Shown here: piece after piece, positions 36,108 to 45,253 of the stretch
How the letters are laid out: each line of letters begins with the position of its first letter
Numbering within the stretch: the stretch's first letter is position 1
From: Chitinophaga flava
Lineage (GTDB): Bacteria > Bacteroidota > Bacteroidia > Chitinophagales > Chitinophagaceae
Reading direction: 5' to 3'
DNA length: 64,000 nucleotides
NCBI RefSeq assembly: GCF_003308995.1
Contig: NZ_QFFJ01000001.1
Span: forward strand, 2,914,001-2,978,000
Position numbers and translations under genes: made by a program
The notes under the pieces: model-generated
Told to the model about the DNA's origin: nothing
Databases searched by the model: none
What the model saw: only the letters and a program-made list of their open reading frames with translations

Positions 36108-37376
36108 CTATTTGTGTTTGTTTCTTCTGCTCAGCGCTATCGTACAACGGAAACCAACATATGATTTTGCACTATCCTGGTATTCATAAGTTCTGGTACC
36201 TGTCTGCAGGAAGTATCCTACGTCTTTCCAGGAACCGCCTCTGATGGCTTTACGTTTCATTTTCAACGGAGCATCATCAGGAACATCCATTCTCAGATAA
36301 GGGTTCATATCAGAGGTAAAGGAATAGGCGTTTTCATAGAAGATGTCGGCAGTCCATTCAGCAACGTTACCTGCCATACAGTAAAGACCGTAGTCATTAG
36401 GCCAGTAAGCATCTGCGCGTACGGTATAGAAACCGCCGTCTTCCGGATAGTTACCGCGGCCAGGTTTGAAGTTGGCCAGCAGACAGCCTTTTTTATTGCG
36501 GATATAATAACCACCCCAGGGATAAGGTGTTTGCTCTCTTCCGCCACGGGCGGCATATTCCCACTGTGCTTCTGAAGGCAGCTGGAATTTGTCTTCCGTG
36601 AATAATTTTTTAGAGTTTCTGTAATCTTCCCAGAATTTACTTCTCCATTCGCAGAAGGCAGTAGCCTGGTGCCAGTTAACCCCAACCACCGGATAGTTGT
36701 CGAAAGCCGGGTGCCAGAAGTACATACGGGTCATCGGCTCGTTGTAGGCGTATGAGAAGTCTCTGATCCAGCACAGGGTGTCCGGATAGATGGGAACGTC
36801 TTTCTTTACGATAAACGTAGAACGGGGCTTGCCGAAGTTTTCCCTCAGTTTGGCCTTGTCCCAGTTAAAGGTTTCCTGGTGGTAGATCAGTTTTCCAACG
36901 TCTACGTCTTTACGGCCGTACAGCCTGTCGGCTTCAGAATAGATCATCGCGTCCAGTTTCTCTACAGTCGCTTTATCGCGCCAGTTGATCTTCTGTTTCC
37001 AGTCAATGATATCCTGCCCGTCGTCATGCTTTACGTGGCCAAGCAGAATGTGCGCAATAGAATCCTGAACCCATTGTACAAACTGGCGGTACTCGTTATT
37101 TGTAATCTCCGTGGCGTCCATGTAGAAGCCGGAAATTGAAATAGACTTGTTACGCGCTGTGTAGGCATAGTTCACATCCTCATCGCTGGGGCCCATGTGA
37201 AAAGTTCCCGCGGGAACATAGACCATCCCGTAAGGTACAGGGGGGGTGTACTTTGGTCTGGGGCTTACGCCGATCAGTTGCCCTTGTGCGTTTTTGGGGC
37301 CTTTACTACCGCCACAGCTGGCCAGCAGGGAAACCAGCAGAACTGCCAACAGACCTCTTAAATAGTTAAGCTTCAT
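36108..37376 (-). CDS. gldK: Gliding motility lipoprotein GldK
   Basis: I take the Met at 37376 (422 residues), because the following residues form a lipoprotein signal peptide with lipobox LLASC; upstream in-frame Mets add an unlikely tail. The mature protein is a formylglycine-generating-enzyme-like (SUMF1) domain: GMVYVPAGTFHMGPSDED, the QWEYAARGG segment, AGNVAEWTADIF and RGGSWKDVGYF. GldK anchors the GldKN ring of the type IX secretion machine in the outer membrane. It is the first gene of the cluster. Confidence 0.95.
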   Translation of the reverse strand: MKLNYLRGLLAVLLVSLLASCGGSKGPKNAQGQLIGVSPRPKYTPPVPYGMVYVPAGTFHMGPSDEDVNYAYTARNKSISISGFYMDATEITNNEYRQFVQWVQDSIAHILLGHVKHDDGQDIIDWKQKINWRDKATVEKLDAMIYSEADRLYGRKDVDVGKLIYHQETFNWDKAKLRENFGKPRSTFIVKKDVPIYPDTLCWIRDFSYAYNEPMTRMYFWHPAFDNYPVVGVNWHQATAFCEWRSKFWEDYRNSKKLFTEDKFQLPSEAQWEYAARGGREQTPYPWGGYYIRNKKGCLLANFKPGRGNYPEDGGFYTVRADAYWPNDYGLYCMAGNVAEWTADIFYENAYSFTSDMNPYLRMDVPDDAPLKMKRKAIRGGSWKDVGYFLQTGTRTYEYQDSAKSYVGFRCTIALSRRNKHK

Positions 37377-37657
37377 AAGGGTAGCTTTCATCAGAATATG
37401 TTTTTCTATTAACCAGCCTGGTGCTTTTTGCCTGAATGCAAGGGAACACATTTCTCATACTATCACCCGCTTTGTTTATATGAAAGATAGCAAATGTAAT
37501 AATAAAATTTAATTTGTAGTCACTTTTTATCCAACTTTTTCAATTCCACATACCTTGGTTCGGTAACTAATTTAAACGTATTTTTTAACATTTTATTATA
37601 TCACCGGTCCAACATTTATTTCCCTTTACCTACCCTTATAACGGGCAAGTTACATAA

Positions 37658-39703
37658 TTATTCTATTAAATTAATAATTTCTTGTATATAAAAAACCGGC
37701 TTAATACAATGATAATCCTTGCATAAATAAACTAATGTGTCGTTTTCCCGGTATCTATCCTGTAAGAGCGGAATATCCGGCTGATCTTTTTCAGATCCGA
37801 TTAAAATTCTGAACGGGATAAACCAGTTACCCGCCTCATTCATTCTGGCCTTGAAATCTTTTCCTACAACTGCTATTTCCGGGGTCCCTTTTACAAACTG
37901 GAGTAACTGGCTCGCCCACACGCCGAAGGAGGTTGGATATCTTACAATCGTCTGGGAAATACCGGATAACGCGGCTACCGCTTTATTTCCCCAGTCTTTA
38001 TTATCGAAAACAACGGAAAGGTACCAAAGGTTTTGCGCCATCAGTGCATTGCCACTGGGTACAGCCCCATCATACACTTCTTTTTTACGCACAATCACAT
38101 CGTCCTGTCCTTCAATAGTATAGTAAAAAAGATGACCACCATCACCAAAATGATCGTTTACAAAAGCCGTGATATCATGCGCCTGGTGCAGGTAACGGGT
38201 ATCACCGGTCACCTCCTGCAGCGCAATCAAAGCCCGTATCAGGCAAGCATAATCGTCGAGGAAAGCAGGATACTTGGCCTGGCCGTTTTTCCAGGTATGA
38301 TAAAACGCCTGCGAACCATCCTGCTGGCGGAAATTCGTCAGCAGAAAATCCATATTGCGGACAGCCATCTCCCGGTAGGATTCATCCCCCAGCGCAGCAT
38401 AAGCCCTGCAACAGGCATGTACCATCATGGCATTCCAGCCCAACAGTATCTTATCGTCCAGCCCCGGACGCACCCTGCTATCCCGCACTGCCAGCAGTTT
38501 TTCCCGGCAGCCTTTCAGCATGGCGCCCAGCACTGCCGGATCATAGCCCTTTTCAGCGGCAAACTGCTCCAGCGGCGGCTGTATCCATAATATATTCTGT
38601 TCTTCCCAATTACCATGTTCAGTCACATCATAAAACTCACAGAAAGGACCAGCCTGTTCTCCCAGAATATGATGTATCTCTCCCTTGCTCCAGGTATAAA
38701 ATTTACCTTCCACTCCTTCAGAGTCCGCATCCAGCGCGGCATAAAAGCCACCTTCCGGAGCTGTCATCTCTCGGGTGATGAAGGTCAGGGTATCTTTCAC
38801 CGTTTGTGCGTAAACGTTATTACGGGTCAACTGCCAGGCATCACACAACACATCTATCAGCAAGGCATTGTCGTACAACATCTTCTCAAAGTGCGGGGCC
38901 AGCCATTTTTCATCAGTGGAATAACGGGCAAAACCACCGCCCAGCTGGTCATAGAGGCCTCCTTGCAACATTTTGTCGAGCGACAGCAGCGCCTGTTGCA
39001 ACGCAGCAGGATGCCTGAAAGCATGGTGATAACGCAGCAGCCAGCCAATGGTAAAAGTCTGCGGAAACTTGGGAGCCCTCCCAAAGCCACCCCATACTGT
39101 ATCTGCCTGCTTCAGGATATTTTCACAAATGGTATCACACTGCTGACGGGTAAACAGCTCTTCGCGGGGAATATTGATATTAATGCCGGATTGCTGGCCA
39201 AACTGGCTCGACTGGTCTATATGCTGGGTGAGATTGTCGGCCTGTGTTTCGATCTCTTCCCTTTTGTTGGCAAACGCATCGGCCAGCGCCAGCAGTACAT
39301 CCTGCCAGGAAGGCCGGTTATAGGCTTTTACCGGTGGGAAATAAGTACCGCCATAAAAAGGTTTTTTATCAGGGGTGAGAAACACGTTGAGGGGCCATCC
39401 TCCTGCGCCGGTCATCGCCTGCACGGCATCCATATAAATATGATCCAGATCGGGCCTTTCTTCCCGATCAATCTTGATATTGATAAAATGTTGGTTCATG
39501 ATGCCGGCGGTAGCCGCATCCTCAAAACTTTCCCGCTCCATCACATGACACCAGTGACAGGCGGCGTACCCAATGCTCACCAGGATAGGTTTGTCTTCTG
39601 CCCTGGCTCGTTCCAGTGCCTCTTCTCCCCACGGATACCATTCCACAGGGTTATGCGCATGCTGCAATAGATAGGGACTGGTTTCACCTGCAAGTTTATT
39701 CAT
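37658..39703 (-). CDS. YyaL-type thioredoxin-domain/glycoside-hydrolase-fold protein (DUF255)
   Basis: The 681-residue product begins with a thioredoxin-like DUF255 domain (about 1-165) carrying CHWC at 49-52 in ACHWCHVMERESFED, then DREERPD and GGWPLNVFLTPD. The rest is an alpha/alpha-barrel region like the N-acylglucosamine-epimerase fold (FYAALDADSEGVEGKFYTWS). Relatives range from bacterial YyaL to human SPATA20; the catalytic role is unknown. It is a single gene with no terminator I can place. Confidence 0.9.
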   Translation of the reverse strand: MNKLAGETSPYLLQHAHNPVEWYPWGEEALERARAEDKPILVSIGYAACHWCHVMERESFEDAATAGIMNQHFINIKIDREERPDLDHIYMDAVQAMTGAGGWPLNVFLTPDKKPFYGGTYFPPVKAYNRPSWQDVLLALADAFANKREEIETQADNLTQHIDQSSQFGQQSGININIPREELFTRQQCDTICENILKQADTVWGGFGRAPKFPQTFTIGWLLRYHHAFRHPAALQQALLSLDKMLQGGLYDQLGGGFARYSTDEKWLAPHFEKMLYDNALLIDVLCDAWQLTRNNVYAQTVKDTLTFITREMTAPEGGFYAALDADSEGVEGKFYTWSKGEIHHILGEQAGPFCEFYDVTEHGNWEEQNILWIQPPLEQFAAEKGYDPAVLGAMLKGCREKLLAVRDSRVRPGLDDKILLGWNAMMVHACCRAYAALGDESYREMAVRNMDFLLTNFRQQDGSQAFYHTWKNGQAKYPAFLDDYACLIRALIALQEVTGDTRYLHQAHDITAFVNDHFGDGGHLFYYTIEGQDDVIVRKKEVYDGAVPSGNALMAQNLWYLSVVFDNKDWGNKAVAALSGISQTIVRYPTSFGVWASQLLQFVKGTPEIAVVGKDFKARMNEAGNWFIPFRILIGSEKDQPDIPLLQDRYRENDTLVYLCKDYHCIKPVFYIQEIINLIE

Positions 39704-39914
39704 GGAATCCGCTTAAATGGTTGAATTGGAACAGTTGATTTGCTAAAATATACGGTACAAAGAAATTTATTTTTGGCCAAGATTAAAAAAGATTTTGACA
39801 GATTTCCTTTACCGGCGGAAAGATTTTTCAGGGAATTGATGAGAAAGGGAGGGGAGGAGAGAAGGCCAATGATAGTAGATGAGGCCCTACTGCGCTGGCT
39901 CTGCAGTAAAAAAA

Positions 39915-39940
39915 CCAGGGATGGCAAATGCCATCCCTGG
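39915..39940 (-). terminator. Terminator of the DUF4271-hemD unit
   Basis: Perfect 11-bp arms CCAGGGATGGC / GCCATCCCTGG with a 4-nt loop, followed on the minus strand by seven T. It lies 26 bases past the hemD stop. Confidence 0.9.
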
Positions 39941-39966
39941 AAAACTATTTATGCGACACTATTCGC

Positions 39967-40758
39967 TTATTTCTTGTTAACAGTTGCCAGGTACTGGTCC
40001 AATGCGGCCGCCATGGAGGGAGCCTGTGGAGCAGGAGCCTTGACATCCAGTCTTAATCCCGCCTCTTCCACTGCTGCGGAAGTAGTAGGCCCGAAGGCCC
40101 CGATACGGGTACCATTCTGTTCAAAAGATGGTACGTTCTCAAACAGTGATTTCACACCGGAAGGACTGAAGAAAACGATCATGTCGTAGCTTGTCTTTGC
40201 CAGTATCTCCTTTACATCGTTGGAAACGGTTTTGTAAAGGGTAGCAGTAGCATACTCACATTTGTTCGCTTTCAACCATTCTTCGATATCCTTTTTCTGA
40301 CTGTCTGAGCTGGGAAAGAGAAACTTCTCATTATCCCGGTGTTTGTTCATCACTTCCAGCACACCTTTGGTAGAACCGTCAGCTCCGTAAAACACTTTCC
40401 GCTTACGATAGAGGATAAACTTCTGCAGATATAAAGCAACTGCTTCTGTAATACAAAAGTACTTGCAGTCCTGCGATACTTTAATCTTCATTTCCTCACA
40501 GATCCGGAAGAAGTGATCCACTGCATTGCGACTGGTGAAAATAACCGCCGTAAAAGTCAGTATATCAATTTTCTGTTTCCGAAACTCCTTAGCGGGTAAG
40601 CCTTCCACCCTGATGAATGGATAAAAGTCCAGTTTTACATTGAACTTCTTTGCCAGATCAAAATAGGGAGACTTTTCTGTTTCAGGCTTAGGTTGAGAAA
40701 TTAGGATTGACTGAATTTGTTTACCTTGCAAATCTTTTTTTGGCCCGCCTTTAATCAT
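39967..40758 (-). CDS. hemD: Uroporphyrinogen-III synthase
   Basis: The 263-residue enzyme converts hydroxymethylbilane into uroporphyrinogen III. It has the two-lobed HemD architecture: ILTFTAVIFTSRNAVDHFF, KYFCITEAVALYLQKF, FLFPSSDSQKKDIEEWL and MIVFFSPSGVKSLFENV, with FGPTTSAAVEEAG near the end. HemD is poorly conserved in general, but these segments match the Bacteroidota form. It lies 36 bases downstream of the DUF4271 membrane protein, an arrangement I recall from related genomes. Confidence 0.9.
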   Translation of the reverse strand: MIKGGPKKDLQGKQIQSILISQPKPETEKSPYFDLAKKFNVKLDFYPFIRVEGLPAKEFRKQKIDILTFTAVIFTSRNAVDHFFRICEEMKIKVSQDCKYFCITEAVALYLQKFILYRKRKVFYGADGSTKGVLEVMNKHRDNEKFLFPSSDSQKKDIEEWLKANKCEYATATLYKTVSNDVKEILAKTSYDMIVFFSPSGVKSLFENVPSFEQNGTRIGAFGPTTSAAVEEAGLRLDVKAPAPQAPSMAAALDQYLATVNKK

Positions 40759-40794
40759 ACTTTATTTTGCTCTTGTGTTAACAATAGGCAGTAA

Positions 40795-41952
40795 TCAGGG
40801 ATTACCAGTTAACCAGATATTCAGTAACACCTTTGTCAATATTAGTACCGGCGCTACTTCGAATGCGCAAAGGTAAAGAAAAAAATGCAATTTACTGAAG
40901 GATAGGTACTGCTTTACTAGAGAATAAGATCTAATATACCGATATACAACAAGTAATGAAATGAAGAATATTGAAATATATAGGAAAGTACGGGCAATTT
41001 CTGCATCACAAAAAGCTAACACGACCAGAAAAGGCACCAATAATACCCCCAATATCTTGTTGATCAGATATAAGATAAAGATGTAGGCATCAGCCAGCTC
41101 GCTATTACCAAACAACCACCCACAGAAGCGCAGCATTACATATTTAATACCGTATACAACCGCCACCAGAACAACCAGCCCCGGAATCAACAACCAGGGT
41201 TCTGCCTGCGGAAACACCTGTTGCCGGTACAATACCAGATACAGATATACTCCCAGCGATATCGCAAAAAATACATTGAGCAGCATATTCGGGAACGGCG
41301 CCTGAGACAGCTGATCTTTCAGCTGCCGCTGACTCAGCGTGGGATTAAGAAATGCCCGGAAAAGGTCTGTAAAATACTTGGTATAAGACAGCCGGATAAT
41401 ACTCAGCAACAACACAATACCAGCCACCACATATACCAGCCAGTCCAGGTTACGGTAGGGCCGCAATGGGTTGGTATCATAAAATACCGGTCTTCCTGGT
41501 TTCAGCAAAATATTCTCAGCCGCCAGCTTTTTCAGGTACAGATCATATGCTGATACCGGCTGAGGCTTGGGAGCCGCTGCCACAGCGCTACTGTCTGTTT
41601 TATGTGCACTGGTGTCTACCGGCAGGAATGTAACGGGCAGGGCCGCTTTGCCAGCTGTATCCCTTCTTACAGCGATACCTGCTGTATCTTTTCTAACGGC
41701 AATCCGGGCTGTATCCTTCCTGACAGCCACCGTAGCAGGCCGTGGTTTGGGACGAAGTGAATCCGCCACCACATGCGTAGCAGCAGGCTTCTTCTTTTTA
41801 ACAACGGGAGCAGGCGCAGCAGTACTGTCTGCTGTTTGCGCCATAAGCGGTAAGTAGCTGAAAATTAATAGAAACAATAACCAGTTGCGCACCAGGAAAA
41901 TATTTTGCAATGTCTTTATAATCGGTTTTCCAATTTCAACGTTTGCCCTCAT
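40795..41952 (-). CDS. DUF4271 membrane protein
   Basis: With the Met at 41952 (385 residues) the protein has a signal-peptide-like segment ending PLMAQ, a Pro/Ala/Lys-rich periplasmic linker (about 25-115) containing three 9-residue repeats of the VRKDTAxIA type, then about seven TM helices (about 160-380), the region that defines DUF4271. A Met at 41997 would add 15 residues. It is adjacent to and upstream of hemD. The function is unknown; a role near heme synthesis is suggested only by position. Confidence 0.85.
   Translation of the reverse strand: MRANVEIGKPIIKTLQNIFLVRNWLLFLLIFSYLPLMAQTADSTAAPAPVVKKKKPAATHVVADSLRPKPRPATVAVRKDTARIAVRKDTAGIAVRRDTAGKAALPVTFLPVDTSAHKTDSSAVAAAPKPQPVSAYDLYLKKLAAENILLKPGRPVFYDTNPLRPYRNLDWLVYVVAGIVLLLSIIRLSYTKYFTDLFRAFLNPTLSQRQLKDQLSQAPFPNMLLNVFFAISLGVYLYLVLYRQQVFPQAEPWLLIPGLVVLVAVVYGIKYVMLRFCGWLFGNSELADAYIFILYLINKILGVLLVPFLVVLAFCDAEIARTFLYISIFFISLLVVYRYIRSYSLVKQYLSFSKLHFFLYLCAFEVAPVLILTKVLLNIWLTGNP
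41654..41734. repeat. Three tandem 27-bp repeats inside the DUF4271 gene
   Basis: Units start at 41654, 41681 and 41708, each opening with GCTGTATC on the plus strand and encoding VRKDTA / VRRDTA on the other strand. In-frame tandem repeats in a periplasmic linker can change copy number between strains. Confidence 0.8.
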
Positions 41953-42090
41953 CACACCAACCAGAGGGCAATTAACAGTGTCCTGCTCACATAACAAAAC
42001 TGAAACGTAATTTTGCTGTTTGCAAAGATATTAAAATAGTCCATAGTTGGCCGGTAAAACGGCAACAGCAGGCTATTATAAAAAACACGA

Positions 42091-43218
42091 ATGGCTGGAA
42101 TTTATTTACATATTCCCTTTTGTAAGCAGGCTTGTTATTACTGCAACTTCTATTTCTCTACTTCCCTGGCCGGAAAAGAAAAGATGGTGGAGAGCCTTTT
42201 GCAGGAAATCGACCTGCAGCGTAACTACCTCTCCGGTGAGCAGGTACAGACCATTTATTTTGGCGGAGGCACCCCCAGCCTGCTCAGTACAGCAGAGCTG
42301 AAGCAACTGTTATCCCACCTGTATAACACATTTGAAGTGGCTCCTGATGCGGAAATCACACTGGAAGCCAATCCTGACGACCTCGATATTCCTAAACTGG
42401 AGGCACTTCGGGATGCCGGTATCAACCGCCTCAGCATTGGTGTGCAGTCCTTCCACGAAACTGATCTTCGCTGGATGAACCGGGCCCACAACAGTCAGCA
42501 GGCGCTGGAATGTATCACCAATGCCCAGCAGCTGGGTTTCCGGAATATTACGATAGACCTGATCTATGGCGGTCCTACCCTCAGCGATGAAGGCTGGGAA
42601 CAAAACGTACGGCAGGCCATTGCACTGGGCGTCCCACACCTGTCTTGTTATGCGCTGACGGTAGAACCCGGAACGGCACTGGACCATTTCATCCGCAAGA
42701 AAAAAATGGCTGCCACCGATCCGGATAAGGCAGCCCGTCATTTTGAGCAGCTGATGCAATGGCTGGAAGCAGCCGGCTATGAGCATTACGAGATATCCAA
42801 TTTCGCACTGCCTGGCTGGTATTCCCGGCACAACAGCAGCTACTGGCAGGGCCGTTCCTATCTTGGTCTGGGGCCCTCCGCCCATTCCTTTAACGGCCAT
42901 TCCCGGCAATGGAATGTGGCCAACAATGCGATCTACATGAAAAGCATTGCTGCCGGCCAGATACCGGCAGAAATAGAAAACCTTACCACAGCCATGCAGT
43001 TCAATGAATACATCATGACTTCCCTGCGCACCTCCGCAGGATGTGACCTGGAATGGGTAAGCGGAAAATTTGATGCCGCCAGTATGCAACATCTGGAGAA
43101 GGAAAGCCGGCAGTTTATCAGCAAAGGCTGGATGATACAGGAAGGTAAGTATCTGCGGCTCACCAGGGCCGGCAGATTGTTTGCAGATGGAATTGCAGCA
43201 GAGCTGTTTTTATTATAA
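42091..43218 (+). CDS. hemW: Radical SAM heme chaperone HemW
   Basis: The 375-residue product carries the cluster motif C11-x3-C15-x2-C18 followed by N-F. It lacks the fourth Cys seen in the CxxxCxxCxC motif of coproporphyrinogen dehydrogenase HemN, which separates HemW from HemN. Other family segments follow: YFGGGTPSLL, EANPDDL, RLSIGVQSF, ITIDLIYGGP and HYEISNFALPG. HemW binds heme and may deliver it to client proteins. It lies divergently from the DUF4271-hemD unit. Confidence 0.92.
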   Translation: MAGIYLHIPFCKQACYYCNFYFSTSLAGKEKMVESLLQEIDLQRNYLSGEQVQTIYFGGGTPSLLSTAELKQLLSHLYNTFEVAPDAEITLEANPDDLDIPKLEALRDAGINRLSIGVQSFHETDLRWMNRAHNSQQALECITNAQQLGFRNITIDLIYGGPTLSDEGWEQNVRQAIALGVPHLSCYALTVEPGTALDHFIRKKKMAATDPDKAARHFEQLMQWLEAAGYEHYEISNFALPGWYSRHNSSYWQGRSYLGLGPSAHSFNGHSRQWNVANNAIYMKSIAAGQIPAEIENLTTAMQFNEYIMTSLRTSAGCDLEWVSGKFDAASMQHLEKESRQFISKGWMIQEGKYLRLTRAGRLFADGIAAELFLL

Positions 43219-43243
43219 AAGCGTCACATCGCTTTCTATAAAA

Positions 43244-43277
43244 AAGAAAGGAGATCACACAAGTGATCTCCTTTCTT
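43244..43277. terminator. Bidirectional terminator between hemW and the DHS-like gene
   Basis: Perfect 15-bp arms AAGAAAGGAGATCAC / GTGATCTCCTTTCTT with a 4-nt loop. It lies between convergent genes, with A-rich sequence before the left arm giving a T-tail on the minus strand. Confidence 0.85.
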
Positions 43278-43302
43278 ACTAATAATTCAATGTAAAAAGA
43301 TA

Positions 43303-44277
43303 TTACCAACCCAGCACATAAGCGAAGATCAGTGGCGCTACGATAGTCGCGTCTGATTCTACGATGAACTTCGGTGTATGGATATCCAGTTTGCCCCAGG
43401 TGATTTTCTCGTTGGGAACAGCACCGGAATAGGAGCCATAAGAAGTAGTAGAGTCGGAGATCTGGCAGAAATAGCTCCAGAAAGGAACATCTGTCCATTC
43501 CAGATCCTGGTACATCATCGGTACAACGCAGATAGGGAAGTCGCCGGCGATACCACCACCAATCTGGAAGAAGCCAACGCCTTTACCAGCGGAGTTGCTG
43601 CGGTACCACTCAGACAGGAAGATCATGTACTCGATACCACTTTTCATGGTAGAAGTTTTCAGATCTCCTTTGATGCAGTAGGAAGCGAAGATGTTGCCCA
43701 TAGTGCTGTCTTCCCATCCTGGTACGATGATCGGAATATTTCTTTCTGCGGCGGCGATCATCCAGCTGTTTTTTGGATCGATCTCGTAATTTTCTTTCAT
43801 TACACCGCTCAGCAGCAGTTTGTACATATACTCGTGCGGGAAATAGCGTTCGCCTTTATCATCAGCATCTTTCCATAATTTGTAGATATGTTGCTGGATA
43901 CGGCGGAAAGCTTCTTCTTCCGGGATACAGGTGTCAGTTACACGGTTAAAGCCTTGTTCCAGCAGGTCCCATTCTTCCTGTGGGCTCAGGTCGCGGTAGT
44001 TGGGAACTCTTTTGTAATGAGTATGCGCAACCAGATTCATGATATCTTCTTCCAGGTTAGCACCAGTACAGGAGATAATATCCACTTTACCCTGACGGAT
44101 CATTTCCGCGAAAGAAATGCCCAGCTCAGCCGTACTCATCGCACCGGCCAATGTCACCATCATTTTACCACCTTCCAGTAAATGTGTTTCATATCCTTTG
44201 GCAGCATCCACCAATGCAGCGGCATTAAAGTGGCGGTAATGGTGCTGGATAAATTGAGAAACGGGTCCCTTGTTCAT
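43303..44277 (-). CDS. Deoxyhypusine-synthase-family protein (catalytic Lys absent)
   Basis: The 324-residue product has the deoxyhypusine-synthase fold markers: TLAGAMSTAELG, ISCTGANLEEDIM, PGWEDSTMGN, GGGIAGDFPI and the late ITWGKL...ESDATIVAPL block. True synthases and homospermidine synthases carry a Lys just after the GGG (human K329) that forms an enzyme-imine intermediate; here the aligned position is Gly (about G245). Bacteria lack the eIF5A substrate, so the reaction is probably different, perhaps on polyamine-like guanidino compounds. That is inference. It is a single gene. Confidence 0.85.
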   Translation of the reverse strand: MNKGPVSQFIQHHYRHFNAAALVDAAKGYETHLLEGGKMMVTLAGAMSTAELGISFAEMIRQGKVDIISCTGANLEEDIMNLVAHTHYKRVPNYRDLSPQEEWDLLEQGFNRVTDTCIPEEEAFRRIQQHIYKLWKDADDKGERYFPHEYMYKLLLSGVMKENYEIDPKNSWMIAAAERNIPIIVPGWEDSTMGNIFASYCIKGDLKTSTMKSGIEYMIFLSEWYRSNSAGKGVGFFQIGGGIAGDFPICVVPMMYQDLEWTDVPFWSYFCQISDSTTSYGSYSGAVPNEKITWGKLDIHTPKFIVESDATIVAPLIFAYVLGW

Positions 44278-44383
44278 GTCATTTAATCATTTATACATTA
44301 ACAGCCTGGCTCATAAAGCCTTAACAGCTGGCAAAGTTAAGATAATTTTCCAAGGGGGAACAGTGAGATGGATAATAATAAAA

Positions 44384-44410
44384 AAGGCCAACCAGGGAAT
44401 GGTCGGCCTT
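44384..44410 (-). terminator. Terminator of the PepSY-like secreted protein gene
   Basis: Arms AAGGCCAACC / GGTCGGCCTT (one mismatch) with a 7-nt loop, followed on the minus strand by TTTTATTATTATCC. It lies 30 bases past the stop. Confidence 0.8.
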
Positions 44411-44440
44411 CATTCAATCAAAAGGTAGCACAACTAAAAA

Positions 44441-44893
44441 CTAAGCTTTTTTGAGGTGGCTATAAACAGTTGTGGAGCCAGTGCCATCGGCCTTTAATAC
44501 TGTCCAGGTGTCCTTTCCTTCGAGCGTAACAAAATACACCACATTTTCATTAGAGGAATATTCTACCACACAGAAAATACTGTCTTTCGGATATCTTTTG
44601 TTGATCCGTGTGGCCAGGGGCAGCGGCAGCTGTTCGGGCTGCAGGTAGCGGGAAGTGGCCAGCAGGGTACCAGCATCATCGAAGAAGGCAGTCACTTTGG
44701 AGTTGCTCATAGTGAATTTGGCAGTGAACGTTTTGTTATCGTCTGTATACCATTTTACTTCACTGGCTCCAGCGAAAGCTTCGGTGAAATTGTGCTGGAT
44801 TTTGTTACTAACAGTAGTTTCGTATGTGTTAGCTAAGAGGGCTCCGGTACTCAGCAGGAAGGCAGCGCTCATTAAGAAGAAAAACTTTTTCAT
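44441..44893 (-). CDS. Secreted PepSY-like/BLIP-like protein
   Basis: The 150-residue product has a signal peptide (about 1-21) and a small alpha+beta domain typical of the PepSY-like family common in Bacteroidota (IQHNFTEAFAGASEVKWYTDD, LATRINKRYPKDSIFCVVEY). These proteins are periplasmic or secreted and of unknown function. It is a single gene with its own terminator. Confidence 0.78.
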   Translation of the reverse strand: MKKFFFLMSAAFLLSTGALLANTYETTVSNKIQHNFTEAFAGASEVKWYTDDNKTFTAKFTMSNSKVTAFFDDAGTLLATSRYLQPEQLPLPLATRINKRYPKDSIFCVVEYSSNENVVYFVTLEGKDTWTVLKADGTGSTTVYSHLKKA

Positions 44894-45253
44894 GTCGTAA
44901 AAATTTTATGGTGTTAATAATTTTTTTGAGTTGGTTTTTTGTTTTCGATGAGTCAAAGCTACGGCGGGAATGGACCATCGGTCAAGGCATACTTTACTGA
45001 TGGAGGTACATGATAAGTTCAGGTATCCGCTAACGGACGTCCGCCTGACCGGTGGCGGACAACGGGGCATCTTCCGCAGCCCTGGCCTGTCTGTTGGTGC
45101 CACCTTGCCAATGTTGCATGAGCGTGTGTTAAGGTTCTGTTAAAGTGGATGAGAAATATGGTTCAACGTGAAAACTGGCATGAGCTCCTACATCAGTGGT
45201 TAAAACGATTGTTACATTTGTTATTCAAAACATTAACCGGGAGGCTTTATTCA
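44894..45253. other. Intergenic region before the AcpH-like gene
   Basis: There is no convincing gene. An inverted repeat GTCCGCC / GGCGGAC (45039-45060, 8-nt loop) has no T-run on either side and could be an operator or a remnant. The in-frame codons at 45149-45253 upstream of the AcpH-like start do not resemble the family and I leave them out. Confidence 0.5.

Noticed and set aside
38615..39670. Plus-strand frame of 351 codons across the YyaL-like gene
   Set aside because: Antisense to a well-recognised gene; no family resemblance, no start signals.
45039..45060. GTCCGCC/GGCGGAC inverted repeat as a terminator
   Set aside because: No T-run on either strand and no gene ends close by; recorded only as part of the intergenic note.
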